The translations under genes and the position numbers were made by a program. Source: Doryteuthis pealeii (Eukaryota; Mollusca; Cephalopoda; Myopsida; Loliginidae). Taken from it: 64,000 nucleotides of DNA. Positions 19,587 to 30,660 of this stretch are shown piece after piece (positions within the stretch are counted from its first letter, which is position 1; every line of letters begins with the position of its first letter). Below the pieces are notes generated by a model, which had not been told where the DNA came from, did not search any database, and saw only the letters and a list, made by a program, of their open reading frames with translations. The DNA lies in NCBI GenBank assembly GCA_023376005.1, contig CM042138.1, positions 93,263,906 to 93,327,905 on the forward strand, in the 5' to 3' direction.

Positions 19587-20576
19587 GCAAATCCATGTCG
19601 AATACAAAAAAGTAAAACTGTCAATTTTTCTGATTTTTTCATGATCAATATCCCGATGTGGCACTGAATCTAAGACAACATTCTTTTCCATTATTATTTC
19701 ACATATATTGACCAGTATTTGTACCCAAAAGATAGTTTTCTGTTTGCCCAGAACCAAAGCTACAACATCAGTTAAAAGTTTGCAAATCAGAAATCATTAA
19801 TAATCTAAAACTGGTTAACTTTAAGACTTTTCTGATAGCATTTTTGGATTCCTTGGGTAAAAAGGCTGGTAATTTTCACCTTTAGCTGTCAAAATTCCTA
19901 ACATAAAATTGTGCATGCGCATTATCTGAAATGAACTTAATTGTTATTAAGAACACATTTTATGATATTTTTGTGTTAAAGCATGCAGTTGCATTGTTTT
20001 CGAAACGATTCTAAGATTTGTATATTTCGCACGGACACATTCAAAATGTCTTGTTTCAAAGTGAAAGTCAGTTGGCTAAATTCCTAGCATAAAATTATCT
20101 GAAACGAACATAATTGCTATTAAGAACACATTTTATGATACTTTTGTGTTAAAGCATGCAGTTGTATTGTTTTCGAAAAACTTTCTAAGATTTGTTTATT
20201 TCGCATGGAGACTTTCAAAATAGCTACAAGCTTAGTTCAAAGTGAAAGTCAAGGGAGGTTACTCTAATTGCCTTATTTGCTAGGAATTTTAACAACTAAA
20301 GGTGTAAATTACCAAAATGCTTTTATAAAACAATTTTTAAAAGTAAGAAAGCTCTAGACCTCATTTTACAGACAAAAATATATTACAAAAGGTCGCCATT
20401 TTTCGCGACCCCCCTCAAATTTGTAGAGCTAAAAATCGACATAACTCCGCCAATTCTTGGAATTGGAAGCTCAAATTTTGGGGATTGTCTTACTTTAATA
20501 TAGTCCACACCAGTACAAAATTGGGCTGGATGTCATGGCCGGGATGATTTGACATGGAATTACCCATATATTAAAT
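19584..20576. mobile_element. Non-autonomous TIR transposon, about 1 kb, with internal duplication
   Basis: The left end TATGGGCAAATCCATGTC and right end GACATGGAATTACCCATA are inverted repeats matching 16 of 18 bases, flanked by TA. A second inverted pair lies inside: GGTAATTTTCACCTTTAGCT near 19868 against the reversed copy near 20280-20315. A direct duplication of roughly 180 bp (19897 onward and 20079 onward; shared AAGAACACATTTTATGATA) fills the centre. There is no transposase ORF. TA flanks suggest the Tc1/mariner superfamily. Confidence 0.75.
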
Positions 20577-21356
20577 TAGTTAAATAATTAAGTACAGTTT
20601 TTCATATATATATATGTAATTTAGAAAAAAATGTATATATGGGTGGTTGAGGGAAAAATAGAAGTACAATAAAATTAAATAAAAAAATAGGAAGATAGAA
20701 GAAATAAGTAAATAAATAAATGAAACCATAGGGAAATGGGGGTGGACTTTAGTTGAAATCTGGTATAGATTGATTTAACAGTGACTCCTAATAAATGACC
20801 GACAGCAAAATACAAACTGAGCAAAATGTTAATTTATGACCGACGGCTAATTACCCCCCCCCCCCAGAGGGATGTACACAGAGGAACAGAGGACAATTTA
20901 AAGAAAACTGTTTTCAACTTCCTTAGAAGTAATTCATCATTCGCATCTGATGATTGGGAACACTAGACATTTGGTCTAGGCTTCCTGAAATGGGCTATAA
21001 GCAAAAAATCTAAATCTTCTGTTATATTTTTTAATTATATATATTTATATATATGTATATGCTCCCATTTGGTAGAGCTCTTTAGAAGGGACATTAATTG
21101 AAAATTCACCGCTTGGCGTATAAGCTGAAACTTGACTTGTTTATAAAGTCTAGAGTCCTCTGGTGTTAATAATATCATTTCACGTAGGAATGTATCAATT
21201 AATTGTTCACTCAAAAATTGACAGCCGCTAATAGCCGCATGGGTAAGAGACTTGGCAGACGAAAATTAAGTCAGGTTTCTATCCCGGCTAGAGGTAGCTG
21301 TTAAAGTAAAGCCACTCTGATGAGAAGTAAACTTCGAAACACGTATATGTGGATAA

Positions 21357-21358
<2 letters not shown>
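20577..21358. other. Unassigned stretch
   Basis: It holds a C run near 20857-20870 and AT-rich sequence. A segment near 21265-21345 (GCCACTCTGATGAGAAGTAA) reads like an old dispersed repeat, but no second copy is in the window. Confidence 0.4.

Positions 21359-21392
<34 letters not shown>
21359..21392. repeat. (TA)n microsatellite
   Basis: About 17 TA units directly precede a SINE-2 copy. Confidence 0.95.
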
Positions 21393-21394
<2 letters not shown>

Positions 21395-21660
21395 ACAACC
21401 ACTCCGCACGAGCAGGATGTGACATAAGGTCAATTTCTTAAGCGGAGTTCAACAGGTTTGAATTCAGAGTTTTCCTTCTCCTAGACCGGTTGCCTAACCA
21501 AGGTTAAAGAGCCCAGTCTGCCCTGCTATTTACCCATAGCTGGAGGAGAGTAGGATTCATACCTTTCCCAAGGGTATTAGCGCTTAGTGATATTCAATGA
21601 CCACGTCCAGGATTTGAACTCGAGGTGACGAGTCCATTTCCCATGACTTTAACCGCTTAT
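21393..21660 (-). mobile_element. tRNA-related SINE (SINE-2)
   Basis: It shares body sequence with 26515-26745, 56240-56445 and 60222-60432 (CAGAGTTTTCCTTCTCCTAG, CATAGCTGGAGGAGAGTAGG, GGGTATTAGCGCT). On the minus strand the right end reads like a tRNA head, with a B-box-like CGAGTTCAAATCC at about 21610-21622 and a tRNA anticodon-arm-like stretch. The extreme 5' end (A box) is cut off by the (TA)n that follows. Confidence 0.7.
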
Positions 21661-21832
21661 ATATATATATATATATATATAGTTTAAAAACAACAAAATT
21701 AAGTCAAAGATTGACCTACGTATAGCCGACGCTAAAACATTTCGGTTTTAATGTCGATTAAAACCGAAACGCTTTAGCGTCGTCTATTGGTAAGTCAATC
21801 TTTGACTTAATTTTGTTCATTTGTTCTAAACT
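21661..21832. mobile_element. (TA)n followed by a foldback MITE-like palindrome
   Basis: After a TA run (21661-21680), the arm from about 21681 (TAGTTTAAAAACAACAAAAT, AGTCAAAGATTGACC, CGACGCTAAA) pairs with an arm ending about 21832 (GGTAAGTCAATCTTTGACTT, TTTAGCGTCG). Arms are about 70 bp with a few mismatches, and the loop is very short. It is non-coding. Confidence 0.75.
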
Positions 21833-22558
21833 ATATATTTTCTTTACATTGTTGGATTTCATAAGAACCCAGAAAACTTAGAATGATCAGAAAGTTAGAA
21901 GACTCAGAAGACAGAAAACCATAGAATAAAATAATAAGAATATTTGTTACATAATTGATATGTGGCCTATTAATTATGTATGATAAGTGTATTTAATTCA
22001 AACTAAATTCGAAATAACGGTTGTGGAAAAACACTGGAAAAATGACGTACAGTTTTTGACCTGCGATTTTATCTCTCTTTTGATTCGTCAAAGCGAGCCG
22101 TGTGAAAGTTAATTTAGAAAAGCCAGAGTTTTGACTGGGTGTTGATGAGGATGTAATGACCGTGTTCCGTTCAATAAGCCTAATTCTCACACGCGTATTT
22201 GTTGATCTGGATCTTATCAAATAAAACATGACATCAAATCAAAGCAAAGCCTAGTGGTGTTAACTAAGAATAAACAAACGGTCATGACACAAAAGACTTC
22301 TCAGAATAATATCTACCAGCCCAGATCCAGAGAAGATATCAGAATCCATAGATAAAATAACAGACATCCAGATTTTCTCTAAAGCTCAGAAGAGGTTAAG
22401 TATCCCAGATAAATATTTCTGTGTATAACCACGAGTATAGAGGTATATTAAACCAATAAACTATTGGGTTATATATATATAACATATTTAGGTATTCTTT
22501 ACTAATGATTACATAGTTGAAACCATATTTATTGTAAAGGAAATGTGATGACATGAAG
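21833..22558. other. Unassigned stretch
   Basis: A minus-strand 78-codon frame (21993-22229) has no recognisable domain. No repeat was identified. Confidence 0.4.
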
Positions 22559-23150
22559 AGTTAAGAGGAATTACGGGGTCGTAGGGAGCTCTTAAATCTC
22601 CCGGTGGTCGGTAATTGTTTCGGACGAAAGAAGAAAAACAACACAAATGAAAATTACACACATATATTAACAAAGGTACAAAATTGTTGCAAATTTTGAT
22701 GGCATTTGCTACGGGACTTATCTTGAGAGGTGGAATTAAGAGTTCGTTGGTGAAGTGGCACTAGAAAGGGAGGGTTCTATTCGCCGTCGTTTTGGAGTGC
22801 CGTTGAGATATCTCTCCTGGTGAAAGTTCTTAGGATAAGTAAAGTGTTGGGGAGTGCTTTGCGACGCGTCATTCCTGGTCGGTTCTCGTTCGATAAGTAA
22901 AAGAATTGGGTAGAGCTTTTTTTGAGCGACTCGCCTGGTTAACTGCCCTTTGAAGTGGGCGGTGGATGGAGCCCTTGTTAAAGTGACTCGTCCGGTCGAC
23001 AGCCTTCAGATAAGTGATGGGGTTTGATTCTCCCGCCAACCTCGTGTTGGCGATTCTCCCCCTAGTGGCAGGGGAATATAATTTGACTATCGGTTTTCCG
23101 ATAGGGTGAGTCAAGTTTATGTCAGAAAATAAGATCACGGAAAGTTTTCT
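22559..23150. other. GC-elevated segment, identity unknown
   Basis: Composition is clearly richer in G and C than the surroundings, with many GGTGG, GGTCG and CTCGCCTGG-type motifs and short local inverted repeats (CCAACCTCGTGTTGG; TATCGGTTTTCCGATA). A 94-codon minus-strand frame covers part of it without a known domain. It could be an LTR or untranslated leader of a retroelement, or a host regulatory region. No terminal repeats were found. Confidence 0.35.
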
Positions 23151-23734
23151 CATGGAAAATTTACTCTGAAACTTATAGAAATCTTATCTTTAAAAAATAG
23201 AATTAAACGAAAGAAATAATGGAATACAATTGCAGAAATGGTCATAATTGGATAGCCAGTTCTTGAGACTAATTTTTCTACACTAAATAACACCGAATAT
23301 TGGTACCAATTTAGAATTATTGTCTGTTCCAAAATGAGAATAGTGTACTCAACAACTGTCAAACAGCACTTTATACAATGTTTAAATTTACATTTGAATG
23401 AATTCATATGCAGACAACAACAATAAGTATTTGATAATATTTGACAATATATCTTGGAATGGTAAACGTCCATCAACAGCAACACCAACCCACTCTTAGA
23501 AAAATACTATAAACCTTTTTTTATTAAGGAAAATAAATAGTTTTATATTTTGTACGCTTTTTTTTTTATATATATATATTTAAGACAAAACGTTTTATCA
23601 TGTCATTTGATATTTTGGAAAAATCTGAGCCTTAAGTGAAAAAGAATTGTTTTTATATCTCGGATTGTTTTTTTTTTTGTTTTGTTTTTTTTTTGTTGTT
23701 TTTTTTTTAGGGGGAGAATGTTGTTCGTATATTT
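23151..23734. other. AT-rich stretch
   Basis: T-rich runs lie near 23555 and 23670-23710. No gene was recognised. Confidence 0.4.
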
Positions 23735-23830
23735 CCGTCTGCGAAAGACGATGGCGTAGTGTCCAAATTGATTTTTTTTACATACATAGCTTCGGCGGGT
23801 TGATATGGAGGATGTTCTTTTTTTGTACTT
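23735..23830 (-). repeat. LINE 3'-region fragment
   Basis: Its reverse complement shares CAACCCGCC and CTACGCCATCGTCTTTCGCA with 10918-10995. Confidence 0.5.
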
Positions 23831-24150
23831 GAAAACATGAAACGTGAAACTATATAAACATGTGCAAATTATATGTATAACTGTGTGCATTATTATTGAA
23901 TAGAGATAGTTACTTCAAACCATATAATGTTTTGAATTATTAGTAAGGAATTCTTGAAATGATATAAACGTGTGAAATTTTGATGTATTAGACAGGAATA
24001 CCTTATACTATATAACTGTGTGCAAACAAATTATAATAGATTGTTAAAGTATATCTTTTTAAACGAATGAAACGTTGAAAATATAATTTTGATAGTAATT
24101 ACATTTTCGTGTTAAGTAACACATAATGTTTTGATATGCCGTTAAATAGA

Positions 24151-24647
24151 CTAGCAAAATAAGCTTTAATTCAATTGAATATGTTAAATTACAAAGACTA
24201 ACAAAATTAAATTAGAACGCATGTAAAAGGATTACACTTATTTTAATTATATTTCAATTGGTTTCTATATAAAATTAATTTGTACAATTGATTTTAATTC
24301 GTTTCAGAATAAAACAATGATGCTAGAAATCAGAAAAACCTAGTAATTAAACCCGGTTTTGTTGTATGCAAATTAACAACACCATATGCTATTTAAACCT
24401 TTATTTTTAGTGACTTATAAGACACACTGCAGGATTTGAACCGCACAAATGACATAGGTTGGTTTGAGGCAAATCCAACTCAGATTTTCATAGAGACATC
24501 GTTAATGAATATGATTTAGTCTATGTATTAATAATTTTGACTATAAATTCGATACTCATTGATAAACGCACGTAAGGAATTATGACGTAAACAGTGACGT
24601 AGTTTCGGTTATAGACATACAGCCACCGAATCCCCATTATAATATGA
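24151..24647 (-). mobile_element. Non-autonomous Helitron, family A
   Basis: On the minus strand it runs from TC (inside 24647, host T at 24648) to CTAG at 24151-24154 (host A at 24150). Family landmarks are ATTATAATGGGGAT, CCGAAACTACGTCACTG and AATTTTGTTAGTCTTTG. The same family is at 48418-48976 and 58535-59049. Only the termini and the A^T site support the class; the terminal hairpin is weak here. Confidence 0.7.
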
Positions 24648-24649
24648 TG

Positions 24650-24733
24650 TATGGTGCTGACGTATGTCCTTGCAGTACTTTAGCGACAACGTCCAAGAAA
24701 TGTGTGTTACTATCCAGTGAACGAACCATTGCA
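24650..24733 (-). pseudogene. RTE LINE fragment, reverse transcriptase QGD region
   Basis: On the minus strand it encodes a diverged A-M-V-R-S-L-D-S, then D-V-V-A-K-V-L-Q-G-H stretch matching 12532-12620, where the motif reads V-L-Q-G-D. Only about 28 codons survive. It lies directly against the 5' end of the family A Helitron. Confidence 0.7.
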
Positions 24734-24745
24734 TATTTATAATAT

Positions 24746-24748
<3 letters not shown>

Positions 24749-24780
<32 letters not shown>
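24749..24780. repeat. (TA)n microsatellite
   Basis: A pure TA run directly precedes the long palindrome. Confidence 0.95.
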
Positions 24781-24785
<5 letters not shown>

Positions 24786-25045
24786 GAAATGGATACAATA
24801 GAAACCTACTCGAGTTTCACCATAAGGATCTTCAGGGTTAAATCCACTGAATTAATCGAGGTACCGATTAATTGCAGCCGATTACACGTGTGTTCATTGT
24901 CCCTTTATAACGTAACATCTTATTCAATGAACACACGTGTAATCGACAGCAATTAATCGGTACCTCGATTAATTCAGTGGATTCAACCCTGAAGATCCTT
25001 ATGGTAAAACTCGAGTAGGTTTCTATTGTATCCATTTCTTTAATA
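24779..25045. mobile_element. Long near-perfect palindrome, 121-bp arms
   Basis: The left arm 24779-24899 and right arm 24925-25045 are reverse complements with about four mismatches, separated by a 25-base loop. The outer ends read TATTAAAGAAATGG/CCATTTCTTTAATA; the inner ends read ACACACGTGT-type sequence. Transcripts would fold into a 120-bp double strand. It is interpreted as a foldback MITE inserted beside (TA)n; the open frame crossing it is not a gene. Confidence 0.9.
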
Positions 25046-25155
25046 AATTTGCTCTACTTTGCATTGAGTACTTTGTATTTGTTTTATCACTGACTTAACC
25101 CCTGGATTTTGTGCACCTCCAACGATTGTGCCCATATTCCCCGGTAAGCCACCTT

Positions 25156-25162
<7 letters not shown>

Positions 25163-25249
<87 letters not shown>
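25163..25249. repeat. (TATC)n-(TC)n-(TA)n compound microsatellite
   Basis: Seven or so TATC units, then CT units, then about 23 TA units. Confidence 0.95.
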
Positions 25250-25251
<2 letters not shown>

Positions 25252-25654
25252 AAATTTTATTTAACAAGTTAGACACCGAATAAGATAAGCTAAGTTAGTA
25301 CCATATTGTTATTACGTATATTTGAACCTTTTTCTTGGTGCTGTTACGTCTCAGATTTTAGTTAACAATAAAGCAGACAATAAGGAAGAATTGGCAGGAA
25401 AGAGGCACAAGAGCTTTCAAAAACGTCGGGATAATTTTCATGGCCACTTGAAATAATTTCAAGAGAATCTCAGTGATTTTAAATTGGGACAAAGGAAGAG
25501 GTATTACTAGGATATGAAAGTGATAGAGAAAATATATCAATGTAGAGAGGACAGAGAATTGACATCAACTTGTTGCTGGAGTCTCCAATGCGATTGTGTT
25601 GTTGAACCACATCAGTGTTTTTCTATGCACTGCAACTTTCTAATTCAGTTTAGT
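25250..25654. other. Unassigned stretch
   Basis: No gene was recognised. Confidence 0.4.
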
Positions 25655-26240
25655 TGGTTGGATTTTACGGCAGGTCAACCCTTGTTGGGTTATTTTATGC
25701 ACAATATTTTGTTTTATTCGTTTTTGCTGAGAAATTCAAATATTATAAAACTCAACAGAAATCCATCCTTTGGCATGATTAACAAAAACAGTTGTTGGTT
25801 GGTTGGTTGATTGAATTTTAAAGCATGTCAACCCTTGTTGGGTTATTTTATGCTGAAGACCTTTTGTTTTGTTCATTCTTCATGGTACTGAATTTTTATT
25901 TTTTTAAACAATTTTTAACACATTTTTAAACTCATTTTTATTTGACCCAGAGATGGACCTTAACAGGTACTACCACTCAGGGTCAGAATAAACGTGAGAG
26001 CAATGGTGATGAGAGGGGTTTTCCATCTTCCCCAGAGCTCCAGAATTGGAAGTTCACCATCAGATAGAGTTTAACGTCACAACAGGATATTGATCTTCAG
26101 TCACCACCTTCTAGCACATATGTGATAAAATCGTTGGAGTTTTCCACAAGGGTAATAGAGTTGGGACAATCATATAGGTGCTATGACTTGATATTTTCAG
26201 CCGATTTGTCAGAGGGGGCGCTCCGAACGCCTGTCTAGCC
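25655..26240 (+). repeat. Dispersed repeat R (GTTGGTTGG family), two starts
   Basis: The family opening (GGTTGGATTTTA, then TGTCAACCCTTGTTGGGTTA, then TTTTATGC) occurs near 25657 and again at 25803. The second copy continues through CACATTTTTAAACTCATTTT, ACCCAGAGATGGACC and AGAGTTTAACGTCACA. Related copies are at 50808-51270 and 60860-61020 and, reversed, 63268-63345 and 63750-63820. It is non-coding and the class is unknown to me. Confidence 0.65.
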
Positions 26241-26514
26241 TAAGTAATGGCCAAATTGGAGTGTTGCGTGTCATAGATTGCTCAGCCACCTTGATACCAT
26301 CCTTAAGCATTACGGATCTCCACCCTCAGCCAACAGGTGACCCCATTGGATGGCTGTTACACCTATGCAGAGGTGAAATCAGTGTATTCTAAAATCCCAG
26401 CTAATTCATTTTACTTATTATGTTATTGTACTGCATAGTTTGTTTTATTGTACAAGATATTTTATTTTAGTATTATCTCCAAAGAATGCCACAAACTCCA
26501 TCAGCAACTGACCT
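26241..26514. other. Unassigned stretch
   Basis: It may be a continuation of repeat R. No gene was seen. Confidence 0.35.
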
Positions 26515-26745
26515 CAGGATTTTCAAATTCAGAGTTTCCTTCTCCTAGATTGGTTACCTTTCCAAGGTTAAAGAGTCCACTCTATCCTTCAATTTTACCC
26601 ATAGCTGAAGGGAGAATATGTGGATTCATACCTTTCCTAAGGTTATTAGCGCTATCTGAAATGCAAACTGCCTTGCCTAGGATTTAAACTTGGGTCGAGG
26701 AGTCCATCTCCTACGACTCTAACCATCATGGCACTCGCCACCACA
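26515..26745 (-). mobile_element. tRNA-related SINE (SINE-2), with tRNA-like head
   Basis: It has the body as at 21393-21660. On the minus strand the head starts near 26745 with GGCGAGTGCCATGATGGTTA (A-box region), passes AGTCGTAGGAGATGGACTCC and reaches a degraded B box (CAAGTTTAAATCC). This is the copy with the most complete tRNA-like head. Confidence 0.75.
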
Positions 26746-27365
26746 TAACTTTCATACGTGGTGTATGGTATTGCACTAAATACTTGTTTATGTTATTGTA
26801 ATACATATTTTGCTTTTCTTTTTAATGTATAACATAATATAATATAAGGTATTACATATTTTACTTTTACTACATACATTATTTTTATACCGACAATAGG
26901 CCACCCCGTCAACTTTACTTTTTACTTTACAGATATAACAAAACCCCGAAATCTTTATTTTAGGAGAAAACAAACTTTTTATCAATAAAAGTTATTCGGG
27001 TTGAACTGAATTTATCTAATAGATCAAAATACAACAAAATTATTTACTCTGTTGATAGAGACAATTATAATCTGATCGTGTTGTGTCAATTTCTGTTGGC
27101 TAAATCAGTTTAAGATTAATGCTGAGTCATTGTAATTTGCTCATTTGAACCGACGATTGATAATCAAATTTGCTTCATTGATTAATTTGACCGCGTCAAC
27201 CTGAGAAAAAAAAGCTCCGATTAGTCGCAACGTTAATGCAGCAGCGAATGATTAAAAAGAAACCTCTACCTGATTATGAACTGATTATCTTGGGGGAGGG
27301 GAGTCTCACTTACAGTAATCGTCTATAGTCTGCAGAAACAACAAACAACACGGTTATTATTTAAC
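26746..27365. other. AT-rich stretch
   Basis: No gene or repeat was recognised. Confidence 0.4.
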
Positions 27366-27545
27366 CTACCCCATTGTAATGAGGCAGGATGTGACACAAG
27401 GTTACTTTTTAAACATAGTTCAAATTCAAGATTTTTAAGTAAGTTTTCAAATTTAATGTTTTTAAGTTTTAATTTTTTAATTTTTTAAAGTTTTTAAGTT
27501 AAGTTTTCAAATTTTTAAGCTAGTTCAAATTCAAGATTTTCCAAT
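27366..27545 (-). mobile_element. SINE-2 fragment with T-rich expansion
   Basis: GGCAGGATGTGACACAAGGT matches the corresponding part of the 21393 and 56240 copies. The following sequence degenerates into duplicated TTTTTAAGTTTT / AGTTCAAATTCAAGATTTT blocks. Confidence 0.5.
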
Positions 27546-27879
27546 TGAGTTCCTTTTAATCTCTTAAAATATCGCATGGGTGACTTTTGCTACTGTAAGA
27601 GTTTTCATGCCTTTGCTACAACACTCAATCCCACCTCAGCATCGATTGAACCATTGATATGTCCCTGTAAACTACGTTCTCTACAGTCGAGGGCAAAATT
27701 CTAACAATGCACAAAGCTCAATATCGGCACCACATTTCATTATGGGATTGAACATTTTAAATAATACCAATAAACAAATAAAACATATGTTTATCTACTA
27801 AAAGTATTTACAGAGGTTTCAACGTTTAAAATACAGTATTGAACTCATCTTATCTTTATACAAACACAATGAGAATTTT
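27546..27879. other. Unassigned stretch
   Basis: No feature was recognised. Confidence 0.4.
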
Positions 27880-28067
27880 AGTAATGGGTAATTCCATGTC
27901 AAATCATGCAGAAAAAAAGGAAATTGTCTCTCATGTAATACTTTGAATAAGATCTATATGAAGCAACATAACTGTCAGAATGCAATAGAAATAATTTCAA
28001 AAATAATATCGTAATTTAAGAGGTTCTTGACATTTCTGTCTATTTAAAATATCTGGGAGATGAAGAA

Positions 28068-28075
<8 letters not shown>
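27880..28075. mobile_element. Partial copy of the TATGGGTAATTCCATGTC TIR element
   Basis: It starts TAATGGGTAATTCCATGTCA and continues AATCATGC, matching the reversed right end of the element at 19584-20576. It runs into (TA)n without a recognisable second end. Confidence 0.6.
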
Positions 28076-28125
<50 letters not shown>

Positions 28126-28215
28126 ATTATTAATTAATTAATTTTCAAAATTAGGTACGACTCCAATTAAGCACTTATTCTCCAAAAAAATTATCGGCAA
28201 AAAGCCATTCTATAC

Positions 28216-28291
<76 letters not shown>
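28076..28291. repeat. (TA)n and (AT)n-(GT)n microsatellites
   Basis: TA runs lie at 28076-28126, and a 28219-28252 AT run passes into GT repeats to 28291. The intervening 90 bases are AT-rich. Confidence 0.9.
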
Positions 28292-28294
<3 letters not shown>

Positions 28295-28297
28295 CTA

Positions 28298-28505
28298 TAT
28301 ACAAGGTGTATCAAAACGTATTAAGATGTTTTGTACTTTTTGAAACACCTTGTATTCAGAAAGAAAATAACGTTCCATTCATTCTTCATTTCTATCTTGG
28401 TAAATACAGCTTTATTCTAGAAAAGTTAACATTACATTTGTTGTTTATTCCTATCTTGTTAAATACAGCTTCAATCTCGATACCTTTTTGATACACTTTG
28501 TATTA
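28298..28505. mobile_element. TACAAGGTGTGTC MITE
   Basis: A foldback unit TACAAGGTGTATCAAAACGT / TTTTTGAAACACCTTGTA (28299-28354) is followed by the reversed spacer (AACGTTCCATTCATT, TATCTTGGTAAATACAGCTT) and a degraded end GATACACTTTGTA at about 28503. Confidence 0.75.
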
Positions 28506-28921
28506 AAGAAAACTGAAATTCACTTGAATACCATGAAAATACATTTGTTTACCCCGTCGGGGTAGTTTAAGATCCTTTCAATGTAACCGCTAGAAATTAT
28601 TCAATGTTTAACCTGACAGAAAGTTTTGTCTTTCGTTCTTCATTGTCAGAATTTGACAATCACGTGGCTTATTTGTAAATTAAAGATGGAATTTTAAAAA
28701 CATTAGATGTAATGTCCCTCATGTAAATATATACTTTTGTTTATTTTGAAAACATTGTTTGTCAGATTTGTTGAGAAAGAAATTGAAAAGTCTACAGGAT
28801 TTTGTTTTCAAAAAATGGTATTACTCTTATTAAGACTTCGATCAGAAGAATATAATTTGGTTGACAACAGTCAAAGTGTAAACAGCGGTAAGACAAATCA
28901 AGAAATATACTTAAGTATATC
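28506..28921. other. Unassigned stretch
   Basis: The 258-codon open frame beginning at 28737 starts here, but only its part after 28963 is LINE-derived. The first 75 codons have no recognisable content. Confidence 0.45.
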
Positions 28922-28962
28922 AATAATAATAATAATAATAAATAATAATAATTATAATAATA
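28922..28962. repeat. (AAT)n microsatellite, 5' flank of Dong-like copy
   Basis: AAT units with a few interruptions lead directly into LINE sequence. Confidence 0.9.
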
Positions 28963-29799
28963 AAACAGAAATACATAAAAAACAGAAATGGGAAGAAAAA
29001 CAACTACCTTGGTACTTTAAGCGCCAAACTCATGAGATATCACATCCGAAGACATGGACATGGCTAAGAAAAGGAAACCTCAAAAGAGAAATTGAATCCC
29101 TTATAATCTCAGCACAAGACGATTCTGTTAGAACAGACTATATAAAGGCAAAAATAGATAAGACGCAGCAGAACAGCAAGTGCATAATGTGTGGAAATAA
29201 AGACGAAACAGTCAATCATATAATAAGCAAATGCAGCAAACCAGCACAAAGAGAATACAAGACTAGGCACGACTCTGTGGGAAAGGTGATCCACTGGGAA
29301 CTGTGCAAGAAATTCAATGTTCAACATACAACCAAATGGTACATGCACAAACCGAAATCTGTCCTAGAGAACGAGACTCACAAAATTATCTGGAACTTCG
29401 AAGTACAAACGGATCACCTAATCCCGGCCAGGAGACCCGACCCAGTATTGATTGACAAGAAAAGAGAACCTGCCATCTCGTGGATTTTGATGTCCCAGCC
29501 GACCACCGAGTGAAAATGAAAGAAAGCTAAAAGATAGACAAATACGTAGACCTTGCCAGATAACTGAAGAAGCTGTGGAACATGAAGGTCATACCAATTG
29601 TAATTGGTGCCCTTGGAACAATGCCCAAAGCTCTGGAAAAGAATTTGGATGAACTAGAAATCAGAGGAAGAATCGAGACCATCCAAAATACAGCATTGCT
29701 GGGATCGGCTAGAATACTCAGAAGAGTCCTGGAGACCTGAGGGGACTTGCTCTCACTCAGCCTCCAGTGAATCACCAGCTACGGCAGGTGTGAAAAACT
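28963..29799 (+). pseudogene. R4/Dong-like LINE, 5'-truncated, endonuclease-domain copy
   Basis: The reading frame runs continuously to 29513 and covers the C-terminal part only. It has the Cys-His knuckle C-x2-C-x8-H-x4-C near 29181-29235 and the V-I-H-W-E-L-C-K-K-F block. The endonuclease motif R-R-P-D is near 29425-29440. A frameshift just after it destroys the region of the second acidic residue. The 3' end (GTGTGAAAAACTAATAATAA) passes into (AAT)n. It parallels 8220-9082 of the large copy at roughly 85 percent identity by eye. Not functional. Confidence 0.85.
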
Positions 29800-29801
29800 A
29801 A

Positions 29802-29857
<56 letters not shown>

Positions 29858-29862
29858 TGAAC
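29800..29862. repeat. (AAT)n microsatellite between two Dong-like copies
   Basis: About 20 near-perfect AAT units join two head-to-tail LINE copies. Confidence 0.95.
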
Positions 29863-30660
29863 ACTTCAAACGACAAATCTCACTGGTTGCACATGAAAAG
29901 ACTTGGACATGGTTAAGGAGAGGAAACCTCAAAAGAGAAACGGAATCACTAATAATTGCTGCACAAAATAATGCCATAAGGACAAATTATTTCAAAGCAA
30001 AAACTAATAAGACACAACAAAACAATCATTGTTGACTATGTGGTGACAGAGATGAGAATGTGAACCATGTATTAAGCGAATGTAGCAAACTAGCACAACA
30101 GGAATACAAAACTAGGCATGACTGGACTTGGAAGGTGATCCACTGAGAATTATGCAAAAAATTAAATTTTGACCATACAACAAAATGGTATATGCATAAA
30201 GCAGAATCTGATCTTGAGAATGAAACGCATAAAATTCTCTGGAACTTCGAAATAAAGACGGATCATTTTATCCCAGCCAGGAGACCAGATCTATTGGTGA
30301 TTAATAAAAAAGAAAGAACTTGTAAACTGGTGGATTTTGCAGTTCCCGCAGACCAAAGAGTAAAGATGAAGGACAACGAAAAAATGGACAAATACCTGGA
30401 CCTTGCCAGAGAATTGAAAAAAAGATATGGAATATGAAGGGCAAGGTGATGCCAATTGTAGTTGGTGCACTTGGAATGGTCCCAAAAAGCTTGGAAAAAA
30501 GATTTGATAATCTGGAAATCAGAGGAAGAATTGAGACCATCCAGATTACTGCATTGCTGTAATCTGCTAGAATAGTCAGAAGAGTCCTGGACACCTGAGG
30601 AGACTTGTTGTCACTCAGACTCCAATGAAATACCATCAGCTAACGCTGATGTGAAAAACT
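29863..30660 (+). pseudogene. R4/Dong-like LINE, 5'-truncated, second tandem copy
   Basis: It begins right after the (AAT)n at a position equivalent to 8275 in the large copy. It retains the knuckle region, but a stop codon sits between the first two Cys (near 30035). It keeps the endonuclease R-R-P-D with the downstream L-V-D-F-A-V-P (30280-30345). The 3' tail ends GTGTGAAAAACTTTATAATA. It is inactive. Confidence 0.85.

Noticed and set aside
19399..19757. Five overlapping Tyr/Ile-rich open frames
   Set aside because: They are produced by the TG/TA microsatellite on both strands.
28737..29513. A 258-codon host gene
   Set aside because: The first 75 codons cross unique sequence and an AAT microsatellite by chance. 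The rest is the C-terminal part of a Dong-like LINE.
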